Positions 12,838 through 25,900 are shown, counted from the stretch's first letter. The stretch: DNA of 64,000 bases from Ciona intestinalis (GCF_000224145.3 NC_020168.2:2818080-2882079), one strand, 5' to 3'. Notes: a model not told the origin generated them from the sequence alone. Translations and numbers: made by a program.

Positions 12838-14122
12838 ACAAAGAAGTTTCATGCTGAAGATTTTCAAAAAGTATATTTAGGGTTTGAAGTAGTTGCACAC
12901 ACACATAGTTGCCAGAATTTTGCTCCAGAATGTTCAGAAAAAACAGGAACATATTCTTTTCCAAGTAAAACCTGTGAAAATTGTATATAAAACTATAGGA
13001 TTTAAAATAACCAATGCACATTATGTAAACTGACCAGGATAATAAAATATAGCATAGCTTTAATTACTACAAATCTGAATGATCAATATCAATAATATAT
13101 AATTTATATATATATTGTTTTGTGAAGAGAATAAATATTAAGTAGCTAGTAAAACAAATATATATTAAAAAGAGCAGAACTTTGGACTTTTGTTAACACT
13201 TACGAATGCATGAGCAGTAAAATTTTGTACTGAAGAAATATAAATAGCCTACAGGTTCTTTACATAATGTAGAAACAGAGACAGAGACAAATAGTTCAAG
13301 ATGTACAACCACAGCATTATGGTATAAACGTTGCTTACTCAAATACTGAACTATCATTTTGATCTCCCCAGATCAGGATTTCTGCCATCGATCGAAGAGC
13401 TTCAACAATTAAAGATTTGTTACTTTCTGTTACAGTCTGATTTTTGGTCAAAACATGATGAAGGTATCTGAAATTTATTAAAATAATAATTTAAACAGGC
13501 TTATAAAAATTTGGCTCTTGCCTAAAATAAATGCAATAGCATAGTATGATTTATTTTTAATTTTGTGCCATTTGTGCTTTTTTTAATTAGCACAATTTAA
13601 TTATGTTAACCTGACAGTGTGACGTGTCTTAATATTCGACTATTTAACAAAAATATTTCGATTTTCGACCACAGATAAGCACCATAGACAGTGCCACGAT
13701 TAACCAACTATTTAGATAGGTTCATGATTATTAGACTAAGACTATACAGGTACTGTAAGAGCATCATACATAATACATGATTTAATACCAGTACCAAACA
13801 TCAATAACCAACAGACAATACTACAATATCTCTTTACAAACACCAATACACATTTAAAACATTGGAACCAGTGAAAAGTTCTCTGGTACATTACAGATTA
13901 GGCTGGTGGAAAGTGTTAGAGGTTGGTAGTTTTATGGGTTAGTTAGGTGCGTTTAAAAGGTTAACAATTATTCAAAAAATGCTTAAATAAAAAATGCATT
14001 TAAAAGATTAAAATAAATATTCAGAAAATTAACAAAAAAACAGATGCGTACTTGAGATGTTCCAAAGAATGCGGATTTTTGGGTGGCTTTGGTCCTCCGA
14101 GCCAACCACGACGTTGCAGCAT
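12838..14122 (-). CDS. CLEC16A: CLEC16A exons 1-3, second copy (partial)
   Basis: Exons 14052-14122 (ATG at 14122), 13339-13467 and 12838-12971 repeat the first three coding exons of CLEC16A at 6464-7706, with the same splice sites and the same encoded protein ([19 protein letters not shown]..., [23 protein letters not shown]). Introns differ by many substitutions and small indels. No exon 4 follows; homology to the first copy stops at 12720. On its own this could not make a full protein. It is an unmerged allele or a truncated duplicate. Confidence 0.88.
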
Positions 14123-14717
14123 CTTTATTATTTGTATCCAATACGTTTAGTAAGTTTTAGTCACACAATTTTGTCATAAGGGTGTATAACAACTGCGACG
14201 CAATATCCTCTCTACAAATAAACAGTACCTGTGATACATCATTTTAAACACGCGATACCATACACATATAATAAAAAAGAAATCTAATGCAACACACATT
14301 ATTCTCTAGTCATAGACTCATAATGAAGTTCTGTAAATGCACACTGCACAGGTACACAAATTACGTGCACAAAGGTGAGAGATCGCCTTTGTCTTGCCTT
14401 TTTCTTACACTTTACCTTTTTCTTTCGTTAACGGGAGGGATAGTCGTCTCATTGTGGTCTCATGCGGCGATTAACAATGACAACTGACCACTTAAACTTT
14501 TGTACTAGTTAAAAGTGTTTTGACAGTGTAAACTGTAAAATTTGTAGTGTATAGAAATGTACTGAACCATGTTGCCTATGTTTGTTTTCTTCAATTTTTT
14601 CCTCGACATATATATTGTATGATTTATGGGTGCATTGTACGTAAAGCAAGATTTTGTTTTATGAACAGTTGTATTTCTTTGAACAGATAGTTTTAATTTA
14701 TTATTAACCGTATCACA
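14123..14717. promoter_or_regulatory. Shared 595-bp head-to-head region between CLEC16A and MAPKAPK5
   Basis: The two start codons point away from each other with 595 bp between them and no other gene, so both promoters must lie here. The same arrangement exists in the first copy, where a 2.6-kb hAT element has split it (7707-8176 plus 10809-10969). Conserved blocks between copies include CTCATTGTGGTCTCATG and GTGTTTTGACAGTGTAA. A TTGAACAG acceptor-like site precedes the kinase ATG, which suggests a 5' UTR intron or a trans-splice acceptor. Inference from layout only. Confidence 0.55.
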
Positions 14718-16118
14718 ATGAATGTTGATATGAAACTGGAGCCAAAAACAACATCTATTACTGACGAATATGACGTTGATTGGAACCAAAAACTAGGAAC
14801 AGGTATTTCTGGCCCAGTTCGTGTGGCAACAAAACGCAGCACTGGTGATAAATACGCGATTAAGGTTGTTGTCGATCGGCCAAAAGCCCAGCAGGAAATC
14901 CAGATGCATTGGATGTGTAGTGGCCATCCACATGTAGTTAATTTGTATGAAGTTTATCGCAATGAGCTTCAGTTTCCTGGTGAATCCGAATCCCAGTCAC
15001 GTTTGTTGCTTGTGTTAGAATTGATGGATGGAGGAGAACTCTTCTTTCGCATCAGCAAGCAACATGGCTTTACTGAGCGGCATGCAGCAGCCACTACCAT
15101 GCAGATAGCGCTTGCAGTACAGCATCTACATAGTTTAAATATCGCTCACAGAGACTTAAAACCAGAGAATCTGCTTTATAAAGACTCATCTGATGAGTCA
15201 CCCATTAAGCTATGTGACTTTGGCTTTGCAAAACTTGATAATGGTGACTTGATGACCCCACAGTTTACACCCTATTACGTTTCACCACAAGTTCTGGAAG
15301 CGCAACGACGACACAGAAGAGAGCGATCTAGTGTATCTGTATCGTCACCTTATACTTATGATAAAAGCTGTGACATGTGGTCTTTAGGAGTTATCATTTA
15401 TATCTTACTGTGCGGTTATCCCCCATTTTACTCTGAGCACCCTTCTTCTCGTCGAGCAATAGACCGCAGCATGAGGCGTAAAATTATGAATGGAACCTAT
15501 AATTTTCCAGAGCGAGAGTGGGAAAGGGTTTCTGAACCAGCCAAAGACATTGTTCGTAAACTTCTCTGTGTTGATCCCCATGAACGCATGAGTATTGAAG
15601 ACCTAGTTCAGCATCCTTGGTTAAATGAAGAGGTTCCAGACACTCTACTTCAGTCACCTGTGTTCATGTCCAACAAGGCAAACATGCAAGATACAATTGC
15701 CCTTCACTCTTCGCATGTACGTAATATGAGGATACCTGATCGGCCAAGTAAGTTAAAACCTGTTGAATCTGCCGTGAATCCAATTTTAGTGAAAAGACAA
15801 CAGATCATGCGTCAAGGAGAAGAAGGAAGAAAGATGCATTCACCATCTCCACCTCCACCACCTCCTCCATACATAAAAGCAGTACGTGATGTGATTGCTT
15901 GCTGTCTCATCCCCAAGATATCTTTAAACACTGAAGAAAAGAAGACTGCATTGATTGATGCAGTAGCTAGGGCTGTGAAAGAATGGTCAGAAAATGAAGA
16001 ACTAATGTCTGCTTTAAAAGAACAGTCTTGGAATGGAACAAGCTTTAACGATGAAGTTAACACTTACGAGCTTGGATGTGCATTAAAGGCTCTTCTGAAA
16101 GGGGAACAGAAGCATTGA
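14718..16118 (+). CDS. MAPKAPK5: MAP kinase-activated protein kinase 5 (PRAK), intronless
   Basis: A 466-residue serine/threonine kinase that in mammals acts downstream of p38 and ERK3/4. Glycine-rich loop GTGISGPV near 27-34, ATP lysine in YAIK (49), catalytic HRDLKPEN (144-151), DFG (167-169), and the activation-loop LMTPQFTPYY with Thr180, matching the regulatory threonine of human MAPKAPK5. The QVLEAQRRHRRE insert after the loop is diagnostic for this kinase rather than MAPKAPK2/3. The C-terminal tail has NPILVKRQQIM, in the place of the human nuclear-localisation region, a run of prolines near 385, and a closing helix-rich segment (SWNGTSFNDEV). Length equals the family norm (about 470). 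The whole coding region is a single exon. AATAAA at 16397-16402 is a plausible polyadenylation signal. Confidence 0.97.
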   Translation: MNVDMKLEPKTTSITDEYDVDWNQKLGTGISGPVRVATKRSTGDKYAIKVVVDRPKAQQEIQMHWMCSGHPHVVNLYEVYRNELQFPGESESQSRLLLVLELMDGGELFFRISKQHGFTERHAAATTMQIALAVQHLHSLNIAHRDLKPENLLYKDSSDESPIKLCDFGFAKLDNGDLMTPQFTPYYVSPQVLEAQRRHRRERSSVSVSSPYTYDKSCDMWSLGVIIYILLCGYPPFYSEHPSSRRAIDRSMRRKIMNGTYNFPEREWERVSEPAKDIVRKLLCVDPHERMSIEDLVQHPWLNEEVPDTLLQSPVFMSNKANMQDTIALHSSHVRNMRIPDRPSKLKPVESAVNPILVKRQQIMRQGEEGRKMHSPSPPPPPPPYIKAVRDVIACCLIPKISLNTEEKKTALIDAVARAVKEWSENEELMSALKEQSWNGTSFNDEVNTYELGCALKALLKGEQKH

Positions 16119-16396
16119 TGTGCATGTGCAGCTGCTTTGTTTTAAGCTTCATATTTTGTGCAAAGGGAAACTTGTAATGGGGTTAGGTACTATAGTTTCA
16201 ATTTCATCAAAAAATATCATTTTGTCAATCTTTTTAATGCTTTATTTTACTGAAATCACCATCATTGACCTGTATACATGTTTATTTTACTGAAAACTGA
16301 CACATCTTATTTATGAACTATTGAATATCAAACATTATTTCACTCATATCTCCCTATTTCTGTTTCAACTTTATTCATCTTAATCTTTTAATTTAA

Positions 16397-16402
16397 ATAA
16401 AA
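16397..16402 (+). terminator. Polyadenylation signal of MAPKAPK5
   Basis: Canonical AATAAA 279 bp after the stop codon, the first strong match downstream on this strand, followed by a T-rich stretch. Confidence 0.6.
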
Positions 16403-16859
16403 CTTTTGTGTGAGAGTTTTTTTATTGACTTACTTTATTGCAGGTGCAGGTTTTAAGAATATGTTAAGCAAATAATATCTTATTATATATATTTGTTAAT
16501 ATACTGAATACATATGCATAATGCAGTCAGGGAAACCAAACATGAATGATCGGTGGAAGCAAACTAAAATCTGTTGCACAAAAACACATCATTTGCAGCT
16601 CTTGACAAGAATAATAGGGATATAATATATATATTACAATAAAATACATAGCTGTAAATACTTAAATACCATTTGAAAGCACATGGCAGTGTCGTTACAT
16701 AAAAAGTGCAGTATTATGTTTAGTTCTAAAATCATAAGCAGTACAACTCCATATAAAACAGTGATACCCGTCCAAGTTATAAAAGTATCGCAATGGGACA
16801 AGTATAAAAACTACTTTCAACCAAAATTGAACAACAATCCAAGTTCGATATTTTTTAAA

Positions 16860-16990
16860 TTATTACATACTGAGCACTACTTTGATTTGTAATACGATTA
16901 TATACCTTAGGAAAAATTCAATTTTTTTATTAATTATACTAACCACACTTTGATTTGTAATATAATTATATACCTTACGAAAAATGGAAA
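16860..16990. repeat. Short direct repeat, two units
   Basis: ACTTTGATTTGTAATA followed by GATTATATACCTTA (or AATTATATACCTTA) and GAAAAA occurs twice, about 67 bp apart, between the 3' ends of MAPKAPK5 and NT5C1A. The rest of 16119-17126 shows no gene. Confidence 0.7.
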
Positions 16991-17126
16991 AAGCTATAAA
17001 AAGGAACATTGCTTGGAATGTGATTAAAATTAAATGTAAAATCAAGTGCATCACAAATTACACACATTGCATACATCAACATTGCTGTAAAATCAAGTAG
17101 ACTGAAACATGCTTGGAATCGAAACA

Positions 17127-20100
17127 CTACTTTCCAGTATGTTTCTGTGCGATTCCATAAGGCACATGAGCAGCTTTAACCCCGTATTCAAGACCACTAT
17201 CAACATTACGCTTTTGATCATCAAAAAATAAATGTGGTTTAATTTTTTCCAAGATTGGCCCTTTTGGAGCACCAGCCAAGAACAAAGCTTCATCAATATC
17301 TAATCCCCACAATCGCAGCGTCTGAAAATGGATTAAATTTGTTATTACAATTGAAAACTAATATTGACTGTAGTCTGGAGTTTAATTTGAGATGTACTTT
17401 GTTCTGTGTCTATTTCATCACCATTGAACAACTTCGGCAAAAATGCAACATATCAATTTTATACCATAATCTATTTATAGGTGTAGTGTACTAGTAGTGT
17501 TATGATCTATTAAAAACTCTTACCCTATTGTAGCTTATGAATGATTGGTTTGTTAGTATTCTACTATACTCAATACACATTTGTGTTATCTTAAGCACTG
17601 GTAAACGCAAACAGTTTAATAATGTACAGAAGTAATGGTCTTGAAAATGACTATTAGATTTCCTATTTTCATATGAAAGTAAAACATTACACCTTACTGC
17701 ACAACATTAGAATTTATAGAGAGAACAGTGGAACTCATGAACTATTGAATTGTGTTAACATGGTAAACAAAACAACCATGTTACGTTTCATTACCTAGTT
17801 ACCCACCCTGAGTGCACGTAGGCCAGAGCTGGCAGCACTTCTTGCAGTAACAAGGTAAGTCCTTATCGGGCAGTTTTCAATTATACCACGATCTGTGAAC
17901 TTCTTTTTCACATCACCAAGAACCATAGCAAACTTTTGTAAAGGGCCTATTTCAAGAGGCTGATCCGCCTAAAGTAAATAAAATACAATTTTGTTAAAAA
18001 ATAAGTGAACGTGTAGTGAAAAAGGAAGTATGTATAGATATGATATAATTTAGGCTTAGAGAAAAACATTGGGTACACCTGTTTACTACAAGGAAAATAT
18101 ATTGAAGTGTAATAAGTGAACATTCATATACTTTGAGCATTTACCTTTTCTGCTTCATTTTCAAAGAACTTTGTGAGACCATGTTCTTTGGCAATAATTT
18201 CAGATTCGTCTGAGAATAAAACTGCATCTCCATCAAAGGCAATCCGAAGTTGTTCACAACTTGATTGGACAGCACCATCCCCAGAAAATACAGTAGCAGC
18301 TGCAATTCCTGAAACCAATTACATGTGTAACGAATTAATAAACCTATTTCACCTTCCATAGCCAAAAAAAAAATTAAATATTTAATGTTAATACCACTGA
18401 CCAAAAAAACATACGGTTTACATTCAGAACACATAGTTTAACTTTAAGCTCCCACCTTCATTTAAAGCTTCCACAACATTATCAGAGTCAGCAGATAAAT
18501 ATAAATCAGTTCCATAAGCAGCCAAGTAACCGGTGACACTTTTGCCCGCTGTCAAGCATATCCTTTCAATAGTAAGAGCTAAAAAAAAGGTAAAATACTT
18601 TAGTTTATATAGTAGTTTCTTTTAATGTTTTGAATATTGAAACTCATATTACCTGTGCTTAAAATGTATTATAGTTTATTCAAGTTGGTCATCAGAATAT
18701 TTATTGTTGAAATAAAATGAGTAATAATAAGTGAACTCAAACCAGAAATTAGTAAATTTCTACAGTCTACAATAAAGCTGCCTACCTTTTTTATACCCAT
18801 GTGGCAGCACTGGCAGGATAACAACAGTCTGACTGTCATAGTAACTATTACAACACGTTCCATCTATGATTTCATACACTCTTTATATGTAGTGTTTGAC
18901 TGTGCTTTGAGCACAGATTTAATGAAATATTAAATGGCTGGATTTTGTAATGATAACAGCTGACGCAGCCTGGTATGTGCTGTATTCTGTGACATAACAA
19001 TGCTTGCATAAACCAAATGCAATGGTTATAACAATTTTTGTAGCGTGGAGACACTTGCGTAATAATTATAACAATGCTGAGAGTTTGCCTTGGTGGTGTA
19101 AAATATAACTTTCCGTCTTCGTAAAGAATGATAAAATAAAATTTATTTTGTCTTTTCCGTCACGTTAATGAAGAACGGGAGAGTTTACAAAAGCGAAAAG
19201 ACAGGTAGTAACGGTAAAAGAACAGTTGTTAAAACACACTTATTCATAAAAAAAGGAAATATTGTTTTGGAGAAAGTGGGTGACCGTTACACCCTATTCG
19301 TGCACATGTTTTACGCTATATAAGCCCTTCCAGTTGCTGTGCGGGCTGGCAGACAAGCTGTTTAATACTTGGCTGTTCTCCCTGTTTTGTTTAGCTTAAA
19401 ATTGTTTAAACTTTGGGTTTTCGGCATATTGTTCTGGAATCCTTACTGTTTTTCTGGAGTTGAACTGAGACAGTGTGGCTGTGCAAGCTATGCAATCTGT
19501 ACGCTAGAACAAATCAACCATGACTGGTTGACTGCACCTCCTAACTATTCGCTGCCCTTGAGATGGGTGGTAATCTGATTTTTACTGCACTAATGGTAGC
19601 AGCATTAAGCCTCTAACCAAAATCGCCTTGCCTAAAGTTGGTGCACTAACCAAAATAATTGTGCCAATGTAGTTTAGACATGTCACATGTGCATGTCGAT
19701 ATGTCGTGAACAACTCACCATGATAGTTGATGGAATTGATCAAGGCAACACCAATTTGTGCAGAGTTATTGCTCATTAACACAACATCAAACAAATGCTT
19801 TTCATTTGGGTCAAGTTCAAGCAATCTCAGGTTAATGCAAGTCAATGCCTAGGTCGTAAAATAATCATATTTTTAATTGTTAGTTAAAATTGAACCAAAA
19901 AATGTCGATGTTTGGTAAAGAATATTATTAATACATGCTGATGACCGAGAACTAGCCTAAGCATTTATTTTCTTCCATGTGGGGATGACTGATTTTTTTT
20001 AAGCTGTTGCCTGTGGGAAGCTATTTTTGTAATTACATAATCAGACTAGATTTTGATTCGCAATAAAACTGGTTGGGCTACTTGTTGACTGAATAATTAT

Positions 20101-20886
20101 TTGGGTAATTTTATTCATAGTTTTAAACACATCAGATTTTATTCACGAGATGTTTACTTCTCAGGTCATTGGCATAAAAAAATCAAAAAAATATTCACCC
20201 ACAAAGTAACATACGTGGTAACTCATAAGCTGGCACTAGATGTTAAACCTGTGTGATAACGACTGTCGTTGCAGGCCACACGAGAGTAAAGTAAGTTACA
20301 TTCATTCATGTTTTATTAATCTAATATATTCACATGTATGAAAGGGGTTTATTTGAACCAACATAACCCATAAAATAAGTTTTTTAGTTCATATTTAATT
20401 TTAAGGAAAAATTACCTGGACGAATGGGAAGGCACTTCCAGGTTTTAATGGTTCATTTTCACGACTGATCATGTGCTTAAGGTAGCTCGAGAGGCCTTGT
20501 TCACTGTATATTTTCCTTTCTTCAGTCATGTCAAACAAGGCACGAGATGACAGAGCAATAATTATGGCAGTTTCTGGTTTTGGCTGTCAACATAAGTGCA
20601 GGTGTCTTAAAATTTATGTTTTATGTTAACTTTCCTTGAAAATGAACAAACTTGATGTATCACAAACTGCATAGTTTTGTAACCAATTAAGCAAAGAGTA
20701 TATTATTTAAATGAACTTCATCAAAAACTACTTTTAACTCACAATTTTCCATCGCCTTGTTGCGACAGGACTGACAGGTCGTACATACTTTGCAGGAATC
20801 TTTGGAACATTTAGATTTGACAGGTTGTTGTTAATCTCATTAAGCTCTTCATCTACTTCGTTGTCGCTTATATCTTCTTTGCTCAT
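17127..20886 (-). CDS. NT5C1A: Cytosolic 5'-nucleotidase 1A (AMP-preferring)
   Basis: Dephosphorylates AMP to adenosine in the cytosol. Seven exons: 20743-20886 (ATG at 20886), 20416-20583, 19719-19848, 18456-18578, 18145-18308, 17807-17968, 17127-17321; together 362 codons in frame, close to human NT5C1A (368 residues). Motifs: SSRALFDM near the N terminus, [26 protein letters not shown], the HAD-like [26 protein letters not shown] and the C-terminal signature [15 protein letters not shown] ... HLFFDDQ ... AAHVPYGIA. All family blocks are present in order. The 1A/1B split is vertebrate-specific, so the symbol means the NT5C1 group. It is convergent with MAPKAPK5. Intron 3, between the third and fourth exons, is about 1.1 kb and holds sequence of unknown origin. 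Confidence 0.96.
20230..20325. repeat. SINE tail fragment in NT5C1A exon 2-3 intron
   Basis: GTGTGATAACGACTGTCGTT and GTAAGTTACATTCATTCATG match the tail block seen near 9625-9690. No tRNA-like head adjoins it, so it is 5'-truncated. Confidence 0.6.
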
Positions 20887-20999
20887 TATGTGTTAAGTAA
20901 ATATAACAAATTACCGCTGTAATATTAAATTAATGTTTAAAGTTTTATAAAACAATAACAGGCAAATGACATCATCGATGTTTAGGTATTTATGATGAC

Positions 21000-21447
21000 C
21001 AGAGCTATAGAAATACCGAGTAGTCCAACCCATTGTTACGTAAAACACAAATTGAACGGCAATTTGGGTCCAAAATAACACAGTAGGTATAGGGAAAATG
21101 TCTGTTTTTCGGTAAATTACAGAAAAACTTGGGCCTAAAAACAAATTTAAAGGTTGAAAAATGTAAAAAACATGTGTTATTTGTTTTCTGTGTCAAAAAA
21201 AGTCAAAAATTAGAATTAGAAGCGGTTGATTTGCGACATTTTAGTCATTTAATGCGGCTATATTTATACATTTTTTCTAAAAAATGTTTGGTAAGGTAAA
21301 TAGAAGCTGTTTTACACCTTCCCACAATAGGAGAACACAAACAAAACTTAACAAGTTCGTTTAAACCCATTGTCAAAGTCACCACTTTTGCTCTATTTTG
21401 GACACACATAGACGGCAGTTGGACTACTCGGTGTTTGTACGACTCTG
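21000..21447. mobile_element. hAT MITE (family 2)
   Basis: A 448-bp element with inverted termini CAGAGCTATAGAAATACCGA and its near complement ...TCGGTGTTTGTACGACTCTG. It is flanked by a perfect 8-bp duplication ATGATGAC (20992-20999 and 21448-21455). Full-length homolog of the nested element at 8665-9087. It lies just upstream of the NT5C1A start and carries no transposase. Confidence 0.9.
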
Positions 21448-21455
21448 ATGATGAC

Positions 21456-22923
21456 ATGCAAGTTTTTTGCAGACGCATAAACTAGATACAAGAGAACTGG
21501 GCTCTAATGAATAGGCACGTTTCGTAATAAACTGATTGACAAAGACGGAGATACAGTTGCTTTGTCGATTAAGACCTCGGTCTATGCATTTTCGTATATG
21601 TTTTAATAAATCACTTCTATTATCTCATACGTCGTTTCCGTTTCATGTGACTCACTGCTAAATGTTGTAAATATCTCGTGTCATTCGGGCGCGATATGTA
21701 GGCTACCTATAGACGTTACATGTTCATAACCCTCGTCGTTGTGCTGAAGTATTGGTATATACAGCCCCTTTTGTTAGGAAGGAAGTGCATATTATTTCTA
21801 AAATATAAATTCAACTAACTGTTTGCCACAGGTATATCTTAAAAATCTATTGTAGCAACCTCTTTTTTTATGAAACAAGACAATTTCGATACTGTAAATA
21901 CTGGTGTCGTGATATATTTGTTCCTACTGTTGGATTTAGGAAGTGGGGTATTGCGCATGCGAAGTCGCCGCGCATCGAACTAAAACAACATAAAATATGG
22001 CAGAAGGTCGGAATAAATACACTGTGAGACCTATTGAATATAGGCCATTTGCTCTGTTTCAGAGAGTTTTATTTTATCTACACCGTTGGCATGGCTGTGT
22101 CTGATTACGTCAGACATCATGCTGTGCGGATAATTACCATTCATGAAACAAACAGCTCAATCACTTCGTTGTCACTTCAGAGACTTGCTTAAATATATAG
22201 TAGAGTGGGGGAAGATGGGACACCTTTTTTGTCTGTTTTCTCATTCCATTAGGTAGAAAACAAAGAAAATTCAAAGATTTTTAAAACCGTATCTTCACGA
22301 CTTCCATAGACCGTTGTTATTTGTTTAAAACACGATTAGTATATTTGGATATTACGTGCTAAAGGTGTCCTATCTTCCCCCACAGTACTGTATCACTTTC
22401 GCCGAACAGTTGTTGGGCACGTAATGGGTATATTAAATAGGTATTTTTCAGTCAAATGCCGTTCGTCTGGTTCTTGCTTTATTAGTAAGTAATTTACGAT
22501 TACTTCCCAGTCAGAAGCGATAGGTCGAAAATGCACGTAACCCTTAATTAACTGATTGCATTTGATATTTGACTAGTGTAACTCCATCACCGACACAGTC
22601 ATTCCCTGACTACGTTTTGCAACAGCTTTAAGCCACACGGACTCACCACCCATAGTCGTTGCAACACGAGTACACCATACGTTTCGAAACGCATTTATTC
22701 GTTTAAGTGGGTGTATTTGGAGTTCACACGCTGTTTGTGCGTTTATTAATCTGCACTTTTAAATAAGCCGAAACCACGATAAAAAAACGAACCACAATAA
22801 CATGCGATAAAACTATTCAAGACAAGCAACATGGACGATCAGCAAAATACAACCTATGGATGTTTTTGTTTACAATTTTAAACACGCCGCCACAAAATGT
22901 AGTTGTGTAAACATTCGCAGCTT
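21456..22923. other. Intergenic stretch between NT5C1A and secretagogin
   Basis: Apart from a MITE at 22199-22389 nothing gene-like was seen on either strand. It should contain the NT5C1A promoter side (near 20.9-22 kb) and the 3' flank of secretagogin. Confidence 0.5.
22199..22389. mobile_element. MITE family 1 copy
   Basis: Left end AGTAGAGTGGGGGAAGATGG, right end AAGGTGTCCTATC-TTCCCCCACAGTACT (split here), with the shared core including CATAGACCGTTGTTATTTG. Confidence 0.88.
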
Positions 22924-25900
22924 TCAAATATGAACTGACAAACAGACTGCGAGTTCGGACTTTTGAATTTTTCCATCTCCATTTACGTCACAATGGTTCA
23001 GTACAGATGCTTTGACGTCATCGAGCTCACTTGCAGTAAGGGGACCCTGTAAAGTGAGTATCTGGTAACTGTAGAAAAATGCTACAACTACCTGATTACG
23101 ATAAAACATTGTTAAAACTCACGAATTATAAAAAAAAACACACCAAGGAATGTACAGTTACATATATAGGATCTTTGTAGGCTTACAATATATATAGTAG
23201 GATGGGGGAAGATGCGACACCTTTTCATTCTATTTTCTCGTTCCATTTGGTAAACAAGGTACATTCAAAATATTTTAAAACCGTATGCTCACGATATTAA
23301 GTGACAAAGGTGTTTCATCTCCCCCCACCCTACTATACAAGAAGTTGTGAAATAAATACTGCAAAATCTATTTCTTAGTCCATCGAAGTAATATATATAA
23401 CACTAAAAATGCGTATACGAAGACATTAGCGGAATGTATTTAAATAGCCCATCAATTAATGCAACATACCCTAATGGTTTCCATCATGTCTTTAACGAAA
23501 CCATCAACTTCTACTCCTTCCAGTGCACCGGTGTTGCTCTATATAGAACATATAAAAACTATTTAGTAAGAGGAGGGACGATACGTTAGTGTGCTATATA
23601 CGTCGTAGACCACATTCTAGAACCCTAAATAAACGCTCTGTGTTATGACAAGTTCGTTACAATATTTCTTAACAATTCCTGTTGCAAAGTATAACTCTAT
23701 ATGAATATAATATAAAACAATTCATGATGAACAGTAAAACCGGTAGGTCCAAGCCATTGCACCTGGTCATAATGTTGGAAAATTTTCTCAAAATCTTGTT
23801 TTCTTTGTTCCGCGGAGCCGTCCTGGAATAAAAAAAAAAGTTTAGACTTAGCCACGGATCGACGTCAAAAGCAATATTGAAATATTTTACTTTAATAAAC
23901 AGCAATTTAGTATATTACTATATGGGGTAAGATAGGACCGCTTAGGACATAATACTGAATATCCTGATCGTGTTTTAAACAATTAACAACGGTGTATGGG
24001 AGTCGTGAGAATAATGTTTATAATTCTTTAAATGTTCTTTGTTTACAACCAAATGGGTCGAGTAAAGAGAATGTGAAGGCGTCCCATCTTCCCCCACCCG
24101 ACTCTAATAATTTTTCACCTCGATTCGAAATTGTAGAAGAAAATTCTTAGATACGTTTACAAGCCTGGCCATATCTTGTAAAGTTAGAAGACCGTCGCTG
24201 TTGAGATCAAACAAGGCCATCTGCAGAGAAAAAAAGCTTGATTTTTTTTTCATTATAAAAATTGATTATACTTCCATATATAGCGTTGCATTATCGATCC
24301 CATCTTCCAATTAGAGAGCAGAAATTAATTCATTTAAAAGGTTTTCTAATTTGACTGTATAATTACTTTGCGCCAATTGGTTTATGATCTTTAATATAGT
24401 AGGGTGCTGGGGGAAGATAGGACACCTTTTCATTCAGTTTTACGTCCCATTTGGTGGAAAACAAAGAACATTTAAAGAAATATAAAACTGTATCCTCACG
24501 ACTTCCATAAACCGTTGTTATTTATTTAAAACACGAATTTTTGGATATAATGTTCTAAAGGTGTCTCGTCTTTCCTCACCCTACTATATCACAGACTCAA
24601 AATATGTAACTCACAATAGATGAAGTGTATTCGTCAACTTGATCAGCTGTTACGGATTCACACCCGGAGGCAGTTATATAATCTGATACGAAATTCTGAA
24701 AAAGCATACGTATACATAGTTATTGTTTAAAAGTGAAGGTATTTTGCAACATAAACGGAAACAAATGCTATAAATCGTAAAAGCTTCCAACACCTAATTG
24801 TCGGCACGTGTTTTTTAGATTTGTCTAATGTTTGTCGAGTAATGGTTCATTTGTAAGGATGTAAATAGACAGACAACTTCTCATACAGTAAACAACTTCA
24901 AAATCTCATCTTAAAGCGATGTTTCTTTCCACGAATTCAAAAAAAGATGGCGCAAGAACAATAATATTACGCTAGTATTGTAATAGGGCACGAGTGTCGT
25001 GACAGTTATCGATATTGTGCGACACATCTGAAGGCGACGAATCAATTCATCAAATATTTATTTGAGCATCACTCACACACGACGCGCAATACTGGCTGAT
25101 GTTTAAACACAAAATATTCCCGCGTTGGATATTTTAATGCAGGAAAGCGATAGAAACGTTTCCAACACATCGAACATTAAATTCATACAATTACGATAAT
25201 TTCATGTATAGCAAAACTCATTAAAAAACTGATTCCTTACCCGAAGTTCAGCTTTGTTTAGGAACCCACTACGGTTTTTGTCATATCGCCTCCAAATCTG
25301 AAAGGCAAAGAATACAATATAGAAAACAAAACAAATTTACAATGATCTCTTTCATGGAGGATTAATCAATATATCGAAAAACGACATGTTCGACGAGTTA
25401 ATTAAAACATCGAGAGATTCAATACATTAATATTCGCCAGACTCGTTTGCCAGTTGGTTCGGACACAGTAAACAACATTACAAATATAGAATTTCTGCTT
25501 GTTGGGTAAACGAAAACAGTTTGATGCCTAAGCTGTTAAATACTGCAGAAAAACATACCATCATTCCACGGCCCATCTTGCCCCAGTACCACAATATAAC
25601 TACAATTAATTAAGAACAATAATCAAAATCATCAAACGTGTAATGTTTGCTCTTTGCTGAACAATTCCCTTTCATTTAATGTCAACCACACCCAATAGTC
25701 ACCGCTGCACTTAGGATATCAATATTGCATGATGCGCTGGGCAAGGAAGACGAAGGTTTATGAGTTATAGAATACTAAAAGCAGGCGATAGGTGTAACAA
25801 ATGGGTATCAATCACCAATGTCATAACAAAACGCGCGGCAAACTACATAACGGTCTAATGAATTGTATATATATAACTTTACCTGCATAAATGTGACGCT

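Noticed and set aside
18870-19650. Stretch in NT5C1A intron 3 with CTATATAAGCCC at about 19317 that looked like a solo long terminal repeat or a hidden promoter
   Set aside because: No paired end repeats, target duplication or primer-binding site could be found, and there is no second copy in the window. Left unassigned.
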